Assembly (NCBI GenBank): GCA_947166105.1
Contig: CAMVCZ010000011.1
Span: 19,116-83,115, forward strand
Direction: 5' to 3'
Length of the DNA: 64,000 nt
Source of the DNA: an uncultured Bacteroidales bacterium
GTDB taxonomy: Bacteria > Bacteroidota > Bacteroidia > Bacteroidales > F082
A model generated the notes under the pieces. The model was not told the origin of the DNA and made no database searches. It was given only the letters and a program-made list of their open reading frames with translations. Of this stretch, positions 19,127 through 27,524 are shown one piece after another. Position numbers and translations under genes: made by a program. The stretch's first letter is position 1. The number at the start of each line of letters is the position of its first letter.

Positions 19127-20122
19127 TTACAAACTCAGTTCATACATATAGCCGTGGTATTGCAACTCGCCATCGAGGATGGGGAAGAAGAACTCGCTTT
19201 CGTGTTCCACATTCTTGAGTTTGAGGTTCTCCATCGTGACGGTCTTGGTGCCGTCTTCGTTGGTGACGACCTTCAAAGTGCCTTCCTTTGCAATGTAACC
19301 CGTTTGGGGTTGGAAGGTCCAGAAATCGCCGTCAAGGGCAACGTGTACACAAGGGAATTTGGGCAGATAAGGTGTGCCGAGATACCCGAGGCTGTACTCA
19401 CCATCGACGACCTGACCACCCAAGTAACTGACGATGAAGAAACGTTTGCGGTCAGCCGACATAAAGAGCATCGACTTCACATCGAGGCCAAGCGTGCTCA
19501 ATCCGTTGAGCGCAGTGATGCCCGCCAGTCCGACAGGGCTTTCGGTGTTGCCGATTTTGAACTTGTTCTCCGTGTCGAAGGTGTAGGTGGGCAGTGTGCC
19601 GTTGAAGTTCAAGGCCAAATGGACATTGGAGCCGTTGGCGTTGGTGCCCATACATTGTGACAAAATGACGGTGTAGGTGCCATTGTTTTCGGTGACGGAA
19701 AGTTCGCCGTTCATCCAAAAATAGGTGTCGCCATAACACAAGGTGTCGGCGCCCATAATGAAGGGCAGTTCGCCGAGGTTGAATTCGTGGAAGCCGACCA
19801 CGGTGGGCACGGGATCTTTCGAGTTGCTGCCCATTCTGTAAGTGCCGGGGACGATGTTGCCGTTGAAAACGATGGCGATGCCTTCGTTTTCGGCTGCTGT
19901 CATCTCCTTGGATGCGAGGACGATGGCGTTCTTTTGGCCATAGTTGACGGCCTTGGCTGTGACAATGTTAGCCGTGTTGTTGCCGACGGCCACCTCACCG
20001 CTTTGCACTTCGGGAGTGACATTGCCATTGCCGTTGTTGTTTCCATTGTTGTTGTCTTTGCAACTGGTGCCCATCAGTGCGAGGCCGCAGAGAAGCACCA
20101 AACTAAAAAATGCTTTCTTCAT
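19127..20122 (-). CDS. Lipoprotein, unknown
   Basis: MKKAFFSLVLLCGLALMGTSCKDNNNG signal peptide with lipobox. Confidence 0.75.
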   Translation of the reverse strand: MKKAFFSLVLLCGLALMGTSCKDNNNGNNNGNGNVTPEVQSGEVAVGNNTANIVTAKAVNYGQKNAIVLASKEMTAAENEGIAIVFNGNIVPGTYRMGSNSKDPVPTVVGFHEFNLGELPFIMGADTLCYGDTYFWMNGELSVTENNGTYTVILSQCMGTNANGSNVHLALNFNGTLPTYTFDTENKFKIGNTESPVGLAGITALNGLSTLGLDVKSMLFMSADRKRFFIVSYLGGQVVDGEYSLGYLGTPYLPKFPCVHVALDGDFWTFQPQTGYIAKEGTLKVVTNEDGTKTVTMENLKLKNVEHESEFFFPILDGELQYHGYMYELSL

Positions 20123-20177
20123 AATGATGATTTTTGATGTATTTGTTGTTTAACAAAATAAAAAAACACTACAAAAA

Positions 20178-20198
20178 TCGTGCCGAATTAATGCACGA
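20178..20198. repeat. Degenerate copy of intergenic hairpin element
   Basis: TCGTGC-CGAATTAAT-GCACGA; same 9-nt loop type as the copy at 21319. Confidence 0.6.
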
Positions 20199-20628
20199 GC
20201 AAAACTTTTGTAAACCAAATTCTTCTTTGAATGGATTGGGCATGTCTTGTCAGCTCTTTGCGAAGTTCAGGCTGCAACGAAGTGTATCGGATGCAGGCGG
20301 CAAGCCAATCAAGAAGGACTTGACGATAAGCTTCATCTTTGTATTCGATGCGTGCGGAAGCCTCGCTTCGTTGGTCGTTGAGGATTAAACTAAGCCGATT
20401 GCGCCTTTGCTCAACGGTGATACTTCTACCTTGGTTGTCAACAATCATCAAGTTGGGGCTTACTTGGGCGGATTCACAATCGAATGGGAATGGCCTTTTC
20501 TGTCGTATCACTTCATTAAGGAAAGCATACATGAAGACACGACCCATGCCATGTTCGTCATCGTGACTGAGCAGACGGGCGATAGTTGCTGTGTTGAATG
20601 TTTTCGATGCCATCGCTTTTATTTGCAT
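20188..20628 (-). CDS. Unknown protein overlapping the end of the FtsZ-like gene
   Basis: Possible starts MQIKAMASKTF (20628) or MASKTF (20613) straddle the FtsZ-like stop at 20619, suggesting coupling. Confidence 0.55.
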   Translation of the reverse strand: MQIKAMASKTFNTATIARLLSHDDEHGMGRVFMYAFLNEVIRQKRPFPFDCESAQVSPNLMIVDNQGRSITVEQRRNRLSLILNDQRSEASARIEYKDEAYRQVLLDWLAACIRYTSLQPELRKELTRHAQSIQRRIWFTKVLLVH

Positions 20629-21284
20629 TTCAGTCTTCTGAAAAACTCCTTTATTCTTGAGGTTCTCTTTGTCTCTTGTTGTGGCTTCGTTATGGAACGG
20701 ATTAGGCATTTTGCTACTTCCGCCATCAGGCCATCGGCCTTTGCGAAGGCTTGGTTTATGGGCAAGTCGCAGTATTGTTCTTTGATGTACTGGTTGTTGA
20801 GAAGAAAGAGGGCATCCGCGTTTCTTGCCAAGTTTTGAATTCCTTCCGAGGCTTGCGAGAATCTGCGTTCGCCTTCCAACTCGAATGGCAAAGTGGCAAG
20901 GGCAATGGTCGTGATGCCCATCTTTTTTGACTCACGAGCGATTATGGGAGCCGCACCCGTGCCGCATCCGCCTCCAAGACAGGTGACGACAAAGGTCATG
21001 GAAGGTTTGTCATCGAACAGTTCCTTTATTGCATCTGTGTTTTCTTCAGCTGCGATGCGTGCTTTCTCAGGGCTGTTTCCGCTTCCAAGTCCGTCTGTGC
21101 CGAGTTGCAGGGTTGTGGCGGCTGCTGATTTCTCAAGCACATTGGCATCCATGTCGCAGGCCACAAAGGAGAAACCTTCCAAATGGCTTGTGCTTATATG
21201 GTTGACGATATTGTTGCCGCCACAGCCAACACCGATTACTTTAACGGTTGGCTTTGCCGTTGATGTTGCTTTTTGTATGGTCAT
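20619..21284 (-). CDS. Truncated FtsZ/tubulin-superfamily GTPase domain protein
   Basis: VKVIGVGCGGNNIVNHI (T1), CDMDANVLEKS, TCLGGGCGTGAAPIIA (tubulin signature), TLPFELEGERR; ends before the T7/C-terminal domain with a basic tail. Confidence 0.85.
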   Translation of the reverse strand: MTIQKATSTAKPTVKVIGVGCGGNNIVNHISTSHLEGFSFVACDMDANVLEKSAAATTLQLGTDGLGSGNSPEKARIAAEENTDAIKELFDDKPSMTFVVTCLGGGCGTGAAPIIARESKKMGITTIALATLPFELEGERRFSQASEGIQNLARNADALFLLNNQYIKEQYCDLPINQAFAKADGLMAEVAKCLIRSITKPQQETKRTSRIKEFFRRLKCK

Positions 21285-21318
21285 AGTGCGTTATGATTTA
21301 ACGCTGCAAAGAAAAAGA

Positions 21319-21347
21319 AAGCCTGTGCCGAATTGAAGCACAGGCTT
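21319..21347. repeat. Intergenic hairpin element copy
   Basis: AAGCCTGTGC-CGAATTGAA-GCACAGGCTT preceded by acgctgcaaagaaaa. Confidence 0.85.
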
Positions 21348-21372
21348 GGGGAAATATTTGAGAAAAATCAAA

Positions 21373-22173
21373 TTAGAAATCGGGATTGCGATTATTCATA
21401 AGTCCTCCAAATGGGCTAATAACACGCTCATAGATTTTCCATTTGGCTTTACCTCGATTTGTAGGATGATGCGATTTGATAACTGCAATTCTTTCTTTAG
21501 GATAATACCAAAGACAACCATGATTCCTTTTATCAGGATAATTCGGGTCACCAAATTCTTCGTATTCCTTCCCATTTAGATAATTTTCTGTAACAAATGT
21601 AAATTGGGGTTTTCCACAGCAAACGATGATGTTCGGTTTGAGGATGTCCATCTCTTTGGTCAAAAAAGTAGCATCTTGTTTTATCGCTTTTGCAACCTCT
21701 TTGTCAGTCACATTTGGCCTTCCTGCCACTTTCTTTGTCTCTATGAGAGCAAACGGAGTGCTGTTCCACATCTTTTTAATTTCATCCATTTTCGTTTTCG
21801 ATACTTCTGAGTAACCCAATCTGTAATCTTTCTTGGTAATCATCAAGCCATATAACATCATGGCAATGTTTGGCAGAAAACCAGTTCGTCCGACACGACC
21901 TCCGGTCAGGTTCCTACATTCTTCATGTTCAACAAGCCAACGTCGAATGTCGTCTTGACCTCCATCTGGACTATCTTTTAGCAAGAACATTATGCGCCTT
22001 TCTGATTTCTCCCATAATTCATTAACATAGGACAGGTTATCAGGATTTGGGTTGTCAGGTGTCAGCATCAAACCATCTTTGCAGAATTTGTCTCTGTCTA
22101 CCTCATCATAACTCATTTTCCATTGCTCAAAGAGCGTGTTTAACTGCTCGTTGTAATTTGTATACTTTTCCAT
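21373..22173 (-). CDS. Uracil-DNA-glycosylase-fold-like protein
   Basis: RIMFLLKDSPDGGQDD..., LKPNIIVCCGKPQFTFV, IAVIKSHHPTNRG resemble UDG-superfamily motif order. Confidence 0.45.
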   Translation of the reverse strand: MEKYTNYNEQLNTLFEQWKMSYDEVDRDKFCKDGLMLTPDNPNPDNLSYVNELWEKSERRIMFLLKDSPDGGQDDIRRWLVEHEECRNLTGGRVGRTGFLPNIAMMLYGLMITKKDYRLGYSEVSKTKMDEIKKMWNSTPFALIETKKVAGRPNVTDKEVAKAIKQDATFLTKEMDILKPNIIVCCGKPQFTFVTENYLNGKEYEEFGDPNYPDKRNHGCLWYYPKERIAVIKSHHPTNRGKAKWKIYERVISPFGGLMNNRNPDF

Positions 22174-22191
22174 ATTCGTTAATTTGATTTG

Positions 22192-22554
22192 TTAATTCAT
22201 CTTATTCCACTGATGATACCCTCCCGAAGGGCAGTCAAATGCATTAGGCGACTTTGAGGCATACAACAGAATGCCACATTTCTTGCATTGATAGACATCG
22301 GTGCCTATCGGACATAAATCTTGCCAATTGTGGTAGCCTCCAGCAGTGCATCCCAAAGGAGATGGGGCGTTCTTGCTTTCAACGAGAAGACCGCATTTCT
22401 TGCATCGGTAGTTTTCGCAACCGACTTCGCCGAGGTCGTTCCAATCGTGGTAGGTTCCAGCCCGACAATTGAACGCATTGGGCTGTCGCTCTGTTTTAAT
22501 ACCACATTTCTTGCATTGATAGTTTTTCATAGGCGGCCAAATCGGATTTTGCAT
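22192..22554 (-). CDS. Triple zinc-ribbon repeat protein
   Basis: Three ~40-aa repeats YQCKKCGI...NxFxC..G.YHxW; start at or after 22554 because a TACCTTTGC box (22583-22591) lies upstream of it. Confidence 0.65.
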   Translation of the reverse strand: MQNPIWPPMKNYQCKKCGIKTERQPNAFNCRAGTYHDWNDLGEVGCENYRCKKCGLLVESKNAPSPLGCTAGGYHNWQDLCPIGTDVYQCKKCGILLYASKSPNAFDCPSGGYHQWNKMN

Positions 22555-22631
22555 TAGGCATAAAGCCAATATGATATTTGCAGCAAAGGTAAACATTTGT
22601 ATGAAACATACAAGGGTTGAAATAAATGTAA

Positions 22632-23303
22632 TTATTTGATAATCCAGTATTCCATCAACAGTCTTTCGAACTTTTGTTTCCCGTTTCCGTTTCTGTGATG
22701 CCATGAGGCAGAATGGGCAGGATGATTGACGAAATCAATCGGGATGCTATATGACAATCCTTTCGATTTCAGGTACTTCATAAATTCCGAGTGTGCATAT
22801 TTACTGACGAATATAACCACATCAGGTCGGTCAAGGTCGATAATTCCGCATAATGCGCTACCTGCCACATCACGGTCTAATTGGGTGCAATCTTTTTTGA
22901 ATGATCTATTGTTTTTCCTCACCGTGGCCGGACGCAGAAAATAATTATAGAACATGGCCTCCTCATAGACATGCTCGCAAAGTGCTTCGTTCAGCACTAC
23001 ATTCATTGATTTACACAACCTATCAAAAGTCTTATACCCTTTGTAGTTGCTTACATCTTTCTTCTTTCCTTCTGGCATCAAATGTTGTTTGTCCGCTCCC
23101 GAATACCACGCTTGTGGGTTCTTAAATACGCTGTCGACTTTATCGTCAAAGTAGTTGCTTTCCCCAACTATCAACAGCTTTTTATGCTTCTTGCTGTTCC
23201 AATAATTGTCCAAAGAATCGGGAACGAGTTCGGGAAATCTTACGAAGACGCCTTCCTCGACAATTGAGCCTTTACCGATGTTTGCATACCTGTTGTTTTC
23301 CAT
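22632..23303 (-). CDS. Second UDG-fold-like protein
   Basis: KKLLIVGESNYFDDK..., RPDVVIFVSKYAHSEFM, IDFVNHPAHSASWHHRNG. Confidence 0.45.
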   Translation of the reverse strand: MENNRYANIGKGSIVEEGVFVRFPELVPDSLDNYWNSKKHKKLLIVGESNYFDDKVDSVFKNPQAWYSGADKQHLMPEGKKKDVSNYKGYKTFDRLCKSMNVVLNEALCEHVYEEAMFYNYFLRPATVRKNNRSFKKDCTQLDRDVAGSALCGIIDLDRPDVVIFVSKYAHSEFMKYLKSKGLSYSIPIDFVNHPAHSASWHHRNGNGKQKFERLLMEYWIIK

Positions 23304-23378
23304 ATTTTATTGATTTAATGATGTTTGTATTCTGTTATATTTGTCAATTCGACCGTTTTCACGCTGCAAAGAAAACAA

Positions 23379-23407
23379 AAGCCTGTGCTGAATTGATGCA
23401 TAGGCTT
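23379..23407. repeat. Intergenic hairpin element copy
   Basis: aaGCCTGTGC-TGAATTGAT-GCATAGGCtt preceded by acgctgcaaagaaaa. Confidence 0.85.
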
Positions 23408-23428
23408 GACGATAAACGAAAATTGTTC

Positions 23429-23977
23429 CTAACGGCTCAAAATGTTTATGGCTTCATAGGCCTTTTGGATGGTTAATCCATCGTTTTCATCAGTTTGAAC
23501 CAAATGTCCCTGCTGACTATGGAAGAAGTTGTTTTCATCGTCGAGAATGACATATTGGAATGGCGGTGTCGCGTATTTATACAACCATGCCTGGATTTCT
23601 AGAGCTTTAGCATTGCGTTCCGGAACTGATAGTATTTCGCCGCTTTTAGCATTTTTGTATGTAGTGCTCAGAAGGATTGGTGTCATTGAAAACAACTCAT
23701 CAGGAAGGTTGCGGTCTTTCCATAACGCTTGCATTCTTATCCAACCTTCGTTTCGCCAAGTGGAGGAAAGAACGATTTTACAGCCAGAATGATCAACAAT
23801 GTATTTAAGATTGCTGATGGTTTTGGGGTCGAACATGGCACCGAACTCGTCATAATGGTCGATGCCTTCTTTTCTGAGCAGTTTGGCATAACTGGTAGTG
23901 TTCAACACGCCATCAAAATCAAGGAAGAGGTATGTTTCGATTGCTTGTTTTTTTAGATAGTCTTTAAGCATGGTCAT
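23429..23977 (-). CDS. HAD-superfamily protein of the kind annotated as 'HAD domain in Swiss Army Knife RNA repair proteins'
   Basis: YLFLDFDGVLNT (HAD motif I), IVLSSTWR (motif II), VILDDEN. Confidence 0.7.
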   Translation of the reverse strand: MTMLKDYLKKQAIETYLFLDFDGVLNTTSYAKLLRKEGIDHYDEFGAMFDPKTISNLKYIVDHSGCKIVLSSTWRNEGWIRMQALWKDRNLPDELFSMTPILLSTTYKNAKSGEILSVPERNAKALEIQAWLYKYATPPFQYVILDDENNFFHSQQGHLVQTDENDGLTIQKAYEAINILSR

Positions 23978-24017
23978 AATAAAAGCTTATGTATTGCGAA
24001 CTGCAAAGAAAACAAAA

Positions 24018-24042
24018 GCCTGTGCCAAATCACAGCACAGGC
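24018..24042. repeat. Intergenic hairpin element copy
   Basis: GCCTGTGC-CAAATCACA-GCACAGGC preceded by ctgcaaagaaaacaaaa. Confidence 0.85.
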
Positions 24043-24262
24043 AAAATAAAACTTCAAAAAAATGCATATTTCTCAAATCATTCCAGGTCCTTCAATCAGC
24101 TTCGCATGGGTGTATTTCCCTTCGTTGAAGGTTTCCTTGATGGTCGTTCCGTCAAGGACATTGCTTTTTTATTCACTACCAAAAGTGGTATGTGCAAATT
24201 TTGCAACTACCACTCTTAACACGCAAAAAATGCGTGTTGTTCTCTTTTGACTAATGTTTGAT

Positions 24263-25072
24263 TTAAATATTCAATTTCAGCTGTATCTCCTCCACCTGCC
24301 GTTTCAGTTCTTGGACGGTTTGCAGAAGTTGCTCCTCGCGGAAGCGGTTTTCGCGTTGCTCGGGCATTTCTGCGCTGATGTAATGCACAAATTTCCACAC
24401 CTCTTTAATATCGGAGGCGGCCAAATCGTAAGGTTGATACAAAGGGTTGAGCGAACTGAGCGTGAGTTTGCTCTCGTGCTCGATTTTGTTGTCCACGATT
24501 TTGAAGACAATGCCGTCGTCTTGCGTGAGCACGATGTACGGCTGGCCGCTGCGGATGTAGGTCCAGTCGAGGACATATTCACCCGTGACGAAGGAGCCGT
24601 CGGGGATGGGCAGCATCGAGTCGCCGCTGATTTGGAAGGTGCGGTATTTGCGGTCGCGCGAGAGGAAGGGCATCGTGAACGTCGGCAGCACCTTGATATA
24701 TTCGGGGTCGGCGAAGCCCGTGGCATAGCCCGCCTTGGCTTTTTCGCTCACGAGTTCGATGTTCTCGTTGTTGTCGTTATTGACGGTGGTGGCTAATACG
24801 CGCAAATTGCTGCCTTTCAGGTGAACGTCGTAGCCGCGCTCCAATTGCGAGAGTTGGCTCGGGCTGATGCCGCTCAAATCGACTTTCACCAAAGTATCTA
24901 TGGCGATGCCGAAATATTTGGAGAAAGCGACCAAGGCCTCAAGGTTAGGTTCGGCAACGCCGTTTTCATAGCCGCTCAACGTGGAGCGTTTCATATTGAG
25001 CGCAAAAGCGATGTCGTCTTGTGTGCGGTGGCGGTGCTTGCGGAGGAATTTTATATTCGAGTTGAAGTACAT
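24263..25072 (-). CDS. HTH + S24 peptidase (LexA/CI-like) repressor
   Basis: N-terminal XRE HTH; FQISGDSMLPIPDGSFVTGEYV and DGIVFKIVDNKI S24 Ser/Lys regions. Confidence 0.88.
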   Translation of the reverse strand: MYFNSNIKFLRKHRHRTQDDIAFALNMKRSTLSGYENGVAEPNLEALVAFSKYFGIAIDTLVKVDLSGISPSQLSQLERGYDVHLKGSNLRVLATTVNNDNNENIELVSEKAKAGYATGFADPEYIKVLPTFTMPFLSRDRKYRTFQISGDSMLPIPDGSFVTGEYVLDWTYIRSGQPYIVLTQDDGIVFKIVDNKIEHESKLTLSSLNPLYQPYDLAASDIKEVWKFVHYISAEMPEQRENRFREEQLLQTVQELKRQVEEIQLKLNI

Positions 25073-25135
25073 AGGATTGATTTTTTTACTACGGATTAAA
25101 CGGATTTTACTGATGAGGTTGAGAAGTGAGATGAG

Positions 25136-25960
25136 TTACTCCAGTAATTTTATGGAGCGATGCTCGTTAAGGACTTGCAATTGATTGATAGCCATTTGGT
25201 TTAATCGGATGGCTCTTTCTGCTTGCGAGAGTCCAGACTTGATTAGTTCGGCGTTCATGCTTTCCAAATTTACAAGTACAATCAACTGGTGCAAAGAAGC
25301 GTGGTCACGAATATTGCCTTTGCTCTCAGGATTCTGTTCTCGCCACATTTTTGCGGTCATGCCAAATAAAGCCACATTAAGGACATCCGCCTCGTCAGCA
25401 TAAATGAAAGAACGTGCCTTTGCCGAAATATTTTCGGGTATAAGATGCTCCTTGATGGCATCGGTATGAATGTGATAATTGATTTTTGTCAGTTCTCTGT
25501 TCAAATTCCAGCCAAGAGAAAGCCGCCCGTTTTCATCGGATTTCAGCCTTTGGTAGTCTTTGATGATGTAAAGTTTGAATTCGGGAGAAATCCAAGACGC
25601 GAACTCGAAAGCAATATCTTGATGGGCTAAAGTCGATGCATAACGTCCTTGTTTTGAGACTATTCCGATGGCTTGGGTTGCTTCTATCCATCGTTTTGGG
25701 GTCAGCACAAAACTATTCATTCCAGCTTCGTTTTCAATTGCCTCGAATTCGAGGCAATTGAAAACCGGATTGTGAAACTGTTCCCAAAGGCCAAGGAAAC
25801 GAACCGTATTCCTGTTTCGCATCCAGTTTTGGATGACATACCCTGGGTTTTCCGAGGTCTTGTAGCGGGCAATATCGGTTAATGAAACGAAATCGCCATT
25901 TTTCCCTCCAAATCTGACTTCTATTTCGTAACCTTCAGCATTGATAGTCGTTCTTTTCAT
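25136..25960 (-). CDS. KilA-N domain protein
   Basis: DFVSLTDIARYKTSENPGYVIQNWMRNRNTVRFLGLWE...GRYASTLAHQDIAFEFASWISPEFKLYIIKDYQ. Confidence 0.9.
   Translation of the reverse strand: MKRTTINAEGYEIEVRFGGKNGDFVSLTDIARYKTSENPGYVIQNWMRNRNTVRFLGLWEQFHNPVFNCLEFEAIENEAGMNSFVLTPKRWIEATQAIGIVSKQGRYASTLAHQDIAFEFASWISPEFKLYIIKDYQRLKSDENGRLSLGWNLNRELTKINYHIHTDAIKEHLIPENISAKARSFIYADEADVLNVALFGMTAKMWREQNPESKGNIRDHASLHQLIVLVNLESMNAELIKSGLSQAERAIRLNQMAINQLQVLNEHRSIKLLE
25730..25765. repeat. 36-bp perfect palindrome inside KilA-N CDS
   Basis: GTTTTCAATTGCCTCGAATTCGAGGCAATTGAAAAC. Confidence 0.95.
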
Positions 25961-26170
25961 AGTGTCTTGTTTTTAAGTGATTGATATACACACATATTTG
26001 GGGTTGAGATAAAAATAATTCTGTTCTTTTTGTTCCGTCTTGCGATAAATGATTAAATTTACGGCGAAATTTCTGATTAAAAACTCGTCAAAAGTACAAC
26101 TTTTTTGGAATATGCAAGCATTTTGGGCAAAAAAAGAAGAAAAAATAAAGGTTAGTGAGTTTATCGAAGT

Positions 26171-27307
26171 ATGGAACGAACGATTTTGCACATGGATTTG
26201 GACACGTTTTTCGTGTCGGTGGAACGGTTGGTGAACCCATCGTTGGAGGGCAAGCCCGTCATCGTGGGCGGTATGTCCGACCGTGGCGTGGTCTCCACTT
26301 GCAGTTACGAGGCACGGCGTTTCGGCGTACATTCTGCCATGCCAATGCGCATGGCGCGGCAACTCTGCTCGCAGGCGGTCTTCATCCGAGGCGACATGGA
26401 ACTCTACAGCCGTTATTCGCGTTTGGTGACGCAAATCATCGCCGACAGCGCGCCCGTCTACGAGAAGATGTCCATCGACGAGCATTACTTAGACCTGACG
26501 GGCATGGACCGCTTCCACGACTGCTCGCTGTGGTCGCACGAGTTGCGGCAACGCATCATCAAGGAGACGGGGCTACCGATTTCGTTTGGTCTCTCGGAAA
26601 ACAAGACAGTATCGAAAATCGCCACGGGGCAAGCCAAGCCCAACGGCGAGCTCGAGGTGCCCACACCTTATATTAATAGCTTCCTCGACCCGCTGTCGGT
26701 GCAGAAAATCCCGATGGTGGGCGAAAAGACCTACCATTTGCTCCGCTCGATGGGCGTGGAGAAAATCGGCACCCTGCGCCGACTGCCACCTTTGGCGATG
26801 GAACGCGCCATGGGCAAGCACGGCCTCGACATCTGGAAGAAAGCCAACGGGCAAGACAGCACGCCCGTGTGCCCTTACCAAGAGCGGAAGTCCATCAGCA
26901 AGGAAAGGACGTTTGAGCAAGACACGATTGACGTGGCTGCCATCCGGCAATGCTTGGCGCGGATGGTGGAGAGCCTCGGCTTCGACCTGCGCTCGCAAGG
27001 CAAACTGACGGGGTGCGTGACGGTGAAAATCCGTTACTCCAACTTCGACACGCACGATATGCAGCAGCGCATTCCCTACACCGCCTTCGACCACGTGTTG
27101 CAGCAGACGGTCAACAGCCTCTTCGACCGTCTCTACAACCGCCGCATGATGATACGCCTCGTGGGCGTGCGTCTCAGTGAGTTGGTGAGCGGCGCGCCGC
27201 AACTGGCCTTGTTTGACGACAACACGGAACTGACGCACCTCTATGCTGCGATGGACAAGATCAAGACGCGGTTTGGGGAACAGATTTTGCATCGGGCGGC
27301 GGGGTGA
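26171..27307 (+). CDS. dinB: DNA polymerase IV (Y family)
   Basis: ILHMDLDTFFVSVERLVNPSLEGKPVIVGG...CSYEARRFGVHSAMP...YEKMSIDEHYLD. Confidence 0.95.
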   Translation: MERTILHMDLDTFFVSVERLVNPSLEGKPVIVGGMSDRGVVSTCSYEARRFGVHSAMPMRMARQLCSQAVFIRGDMELYSRYSRLVTQIIADSAPVYEKMSIDEHYLDLTGMDRFHDCSLWSHELRQRIIKETGLPISFGLSENKTVSKIATGQAKPNGELEVPTPYINSFLDPLSVQKIPMVGEKTYHLLRSMGVEKIGTLRRLPPLAMERAMGKHGLDIWKKANGQDSTPVCPYQERKSISKERTFEQDTIDVAAIRQCLARMVESLGFDLRSQGKLTGCVTVKIRYSNFDTHDMQQRIPYTAFDHVLQQTVNSLFDRLYNRRMMIRLVGVRLSELVSGAPQLALFDDNTELTHLYAAMDKIKTRFGEQILHRAAG

Positions 27308-27524
27308 TGGATTGTTGCAAGGGCTTGGAGACGGCACGGAATCGGTGGGGATGATGAAATTCCAAGTTCAAGATGGAAGAGCGATTTTGAGAAAAAAGGA
27401 AACCTCTCCCGATACCTTAAAGACCAAGTTCTCCTCTCGAATCGGGCAAAATTATCTGTTCTATTCAAAAGACCTTCGGAAAGACGGCGATGTCGTTTTG
27501 GTGTCGGCTTTTATGGGAATGTTA

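Noticed and set aside
20178-24042. Integron attC sites
   Set aside because: Hairpins lack recognisable conserved RYYYAAC/GTTRRRY core pairs and no integron integrase is in the window; kept as an unexplained hairpin family instead.
25673-25882. Plus-strand ORF sharing VFNCLEFEAIEN with the KilA-N protein
   Set aside because: Not a duplicated gene; identity arises only because the underlying DNA is a perfect palindrome.
26573-27337. 254-aa minus-strand ORF, H/R-rich
   Set aside because: Antisense to dinB.
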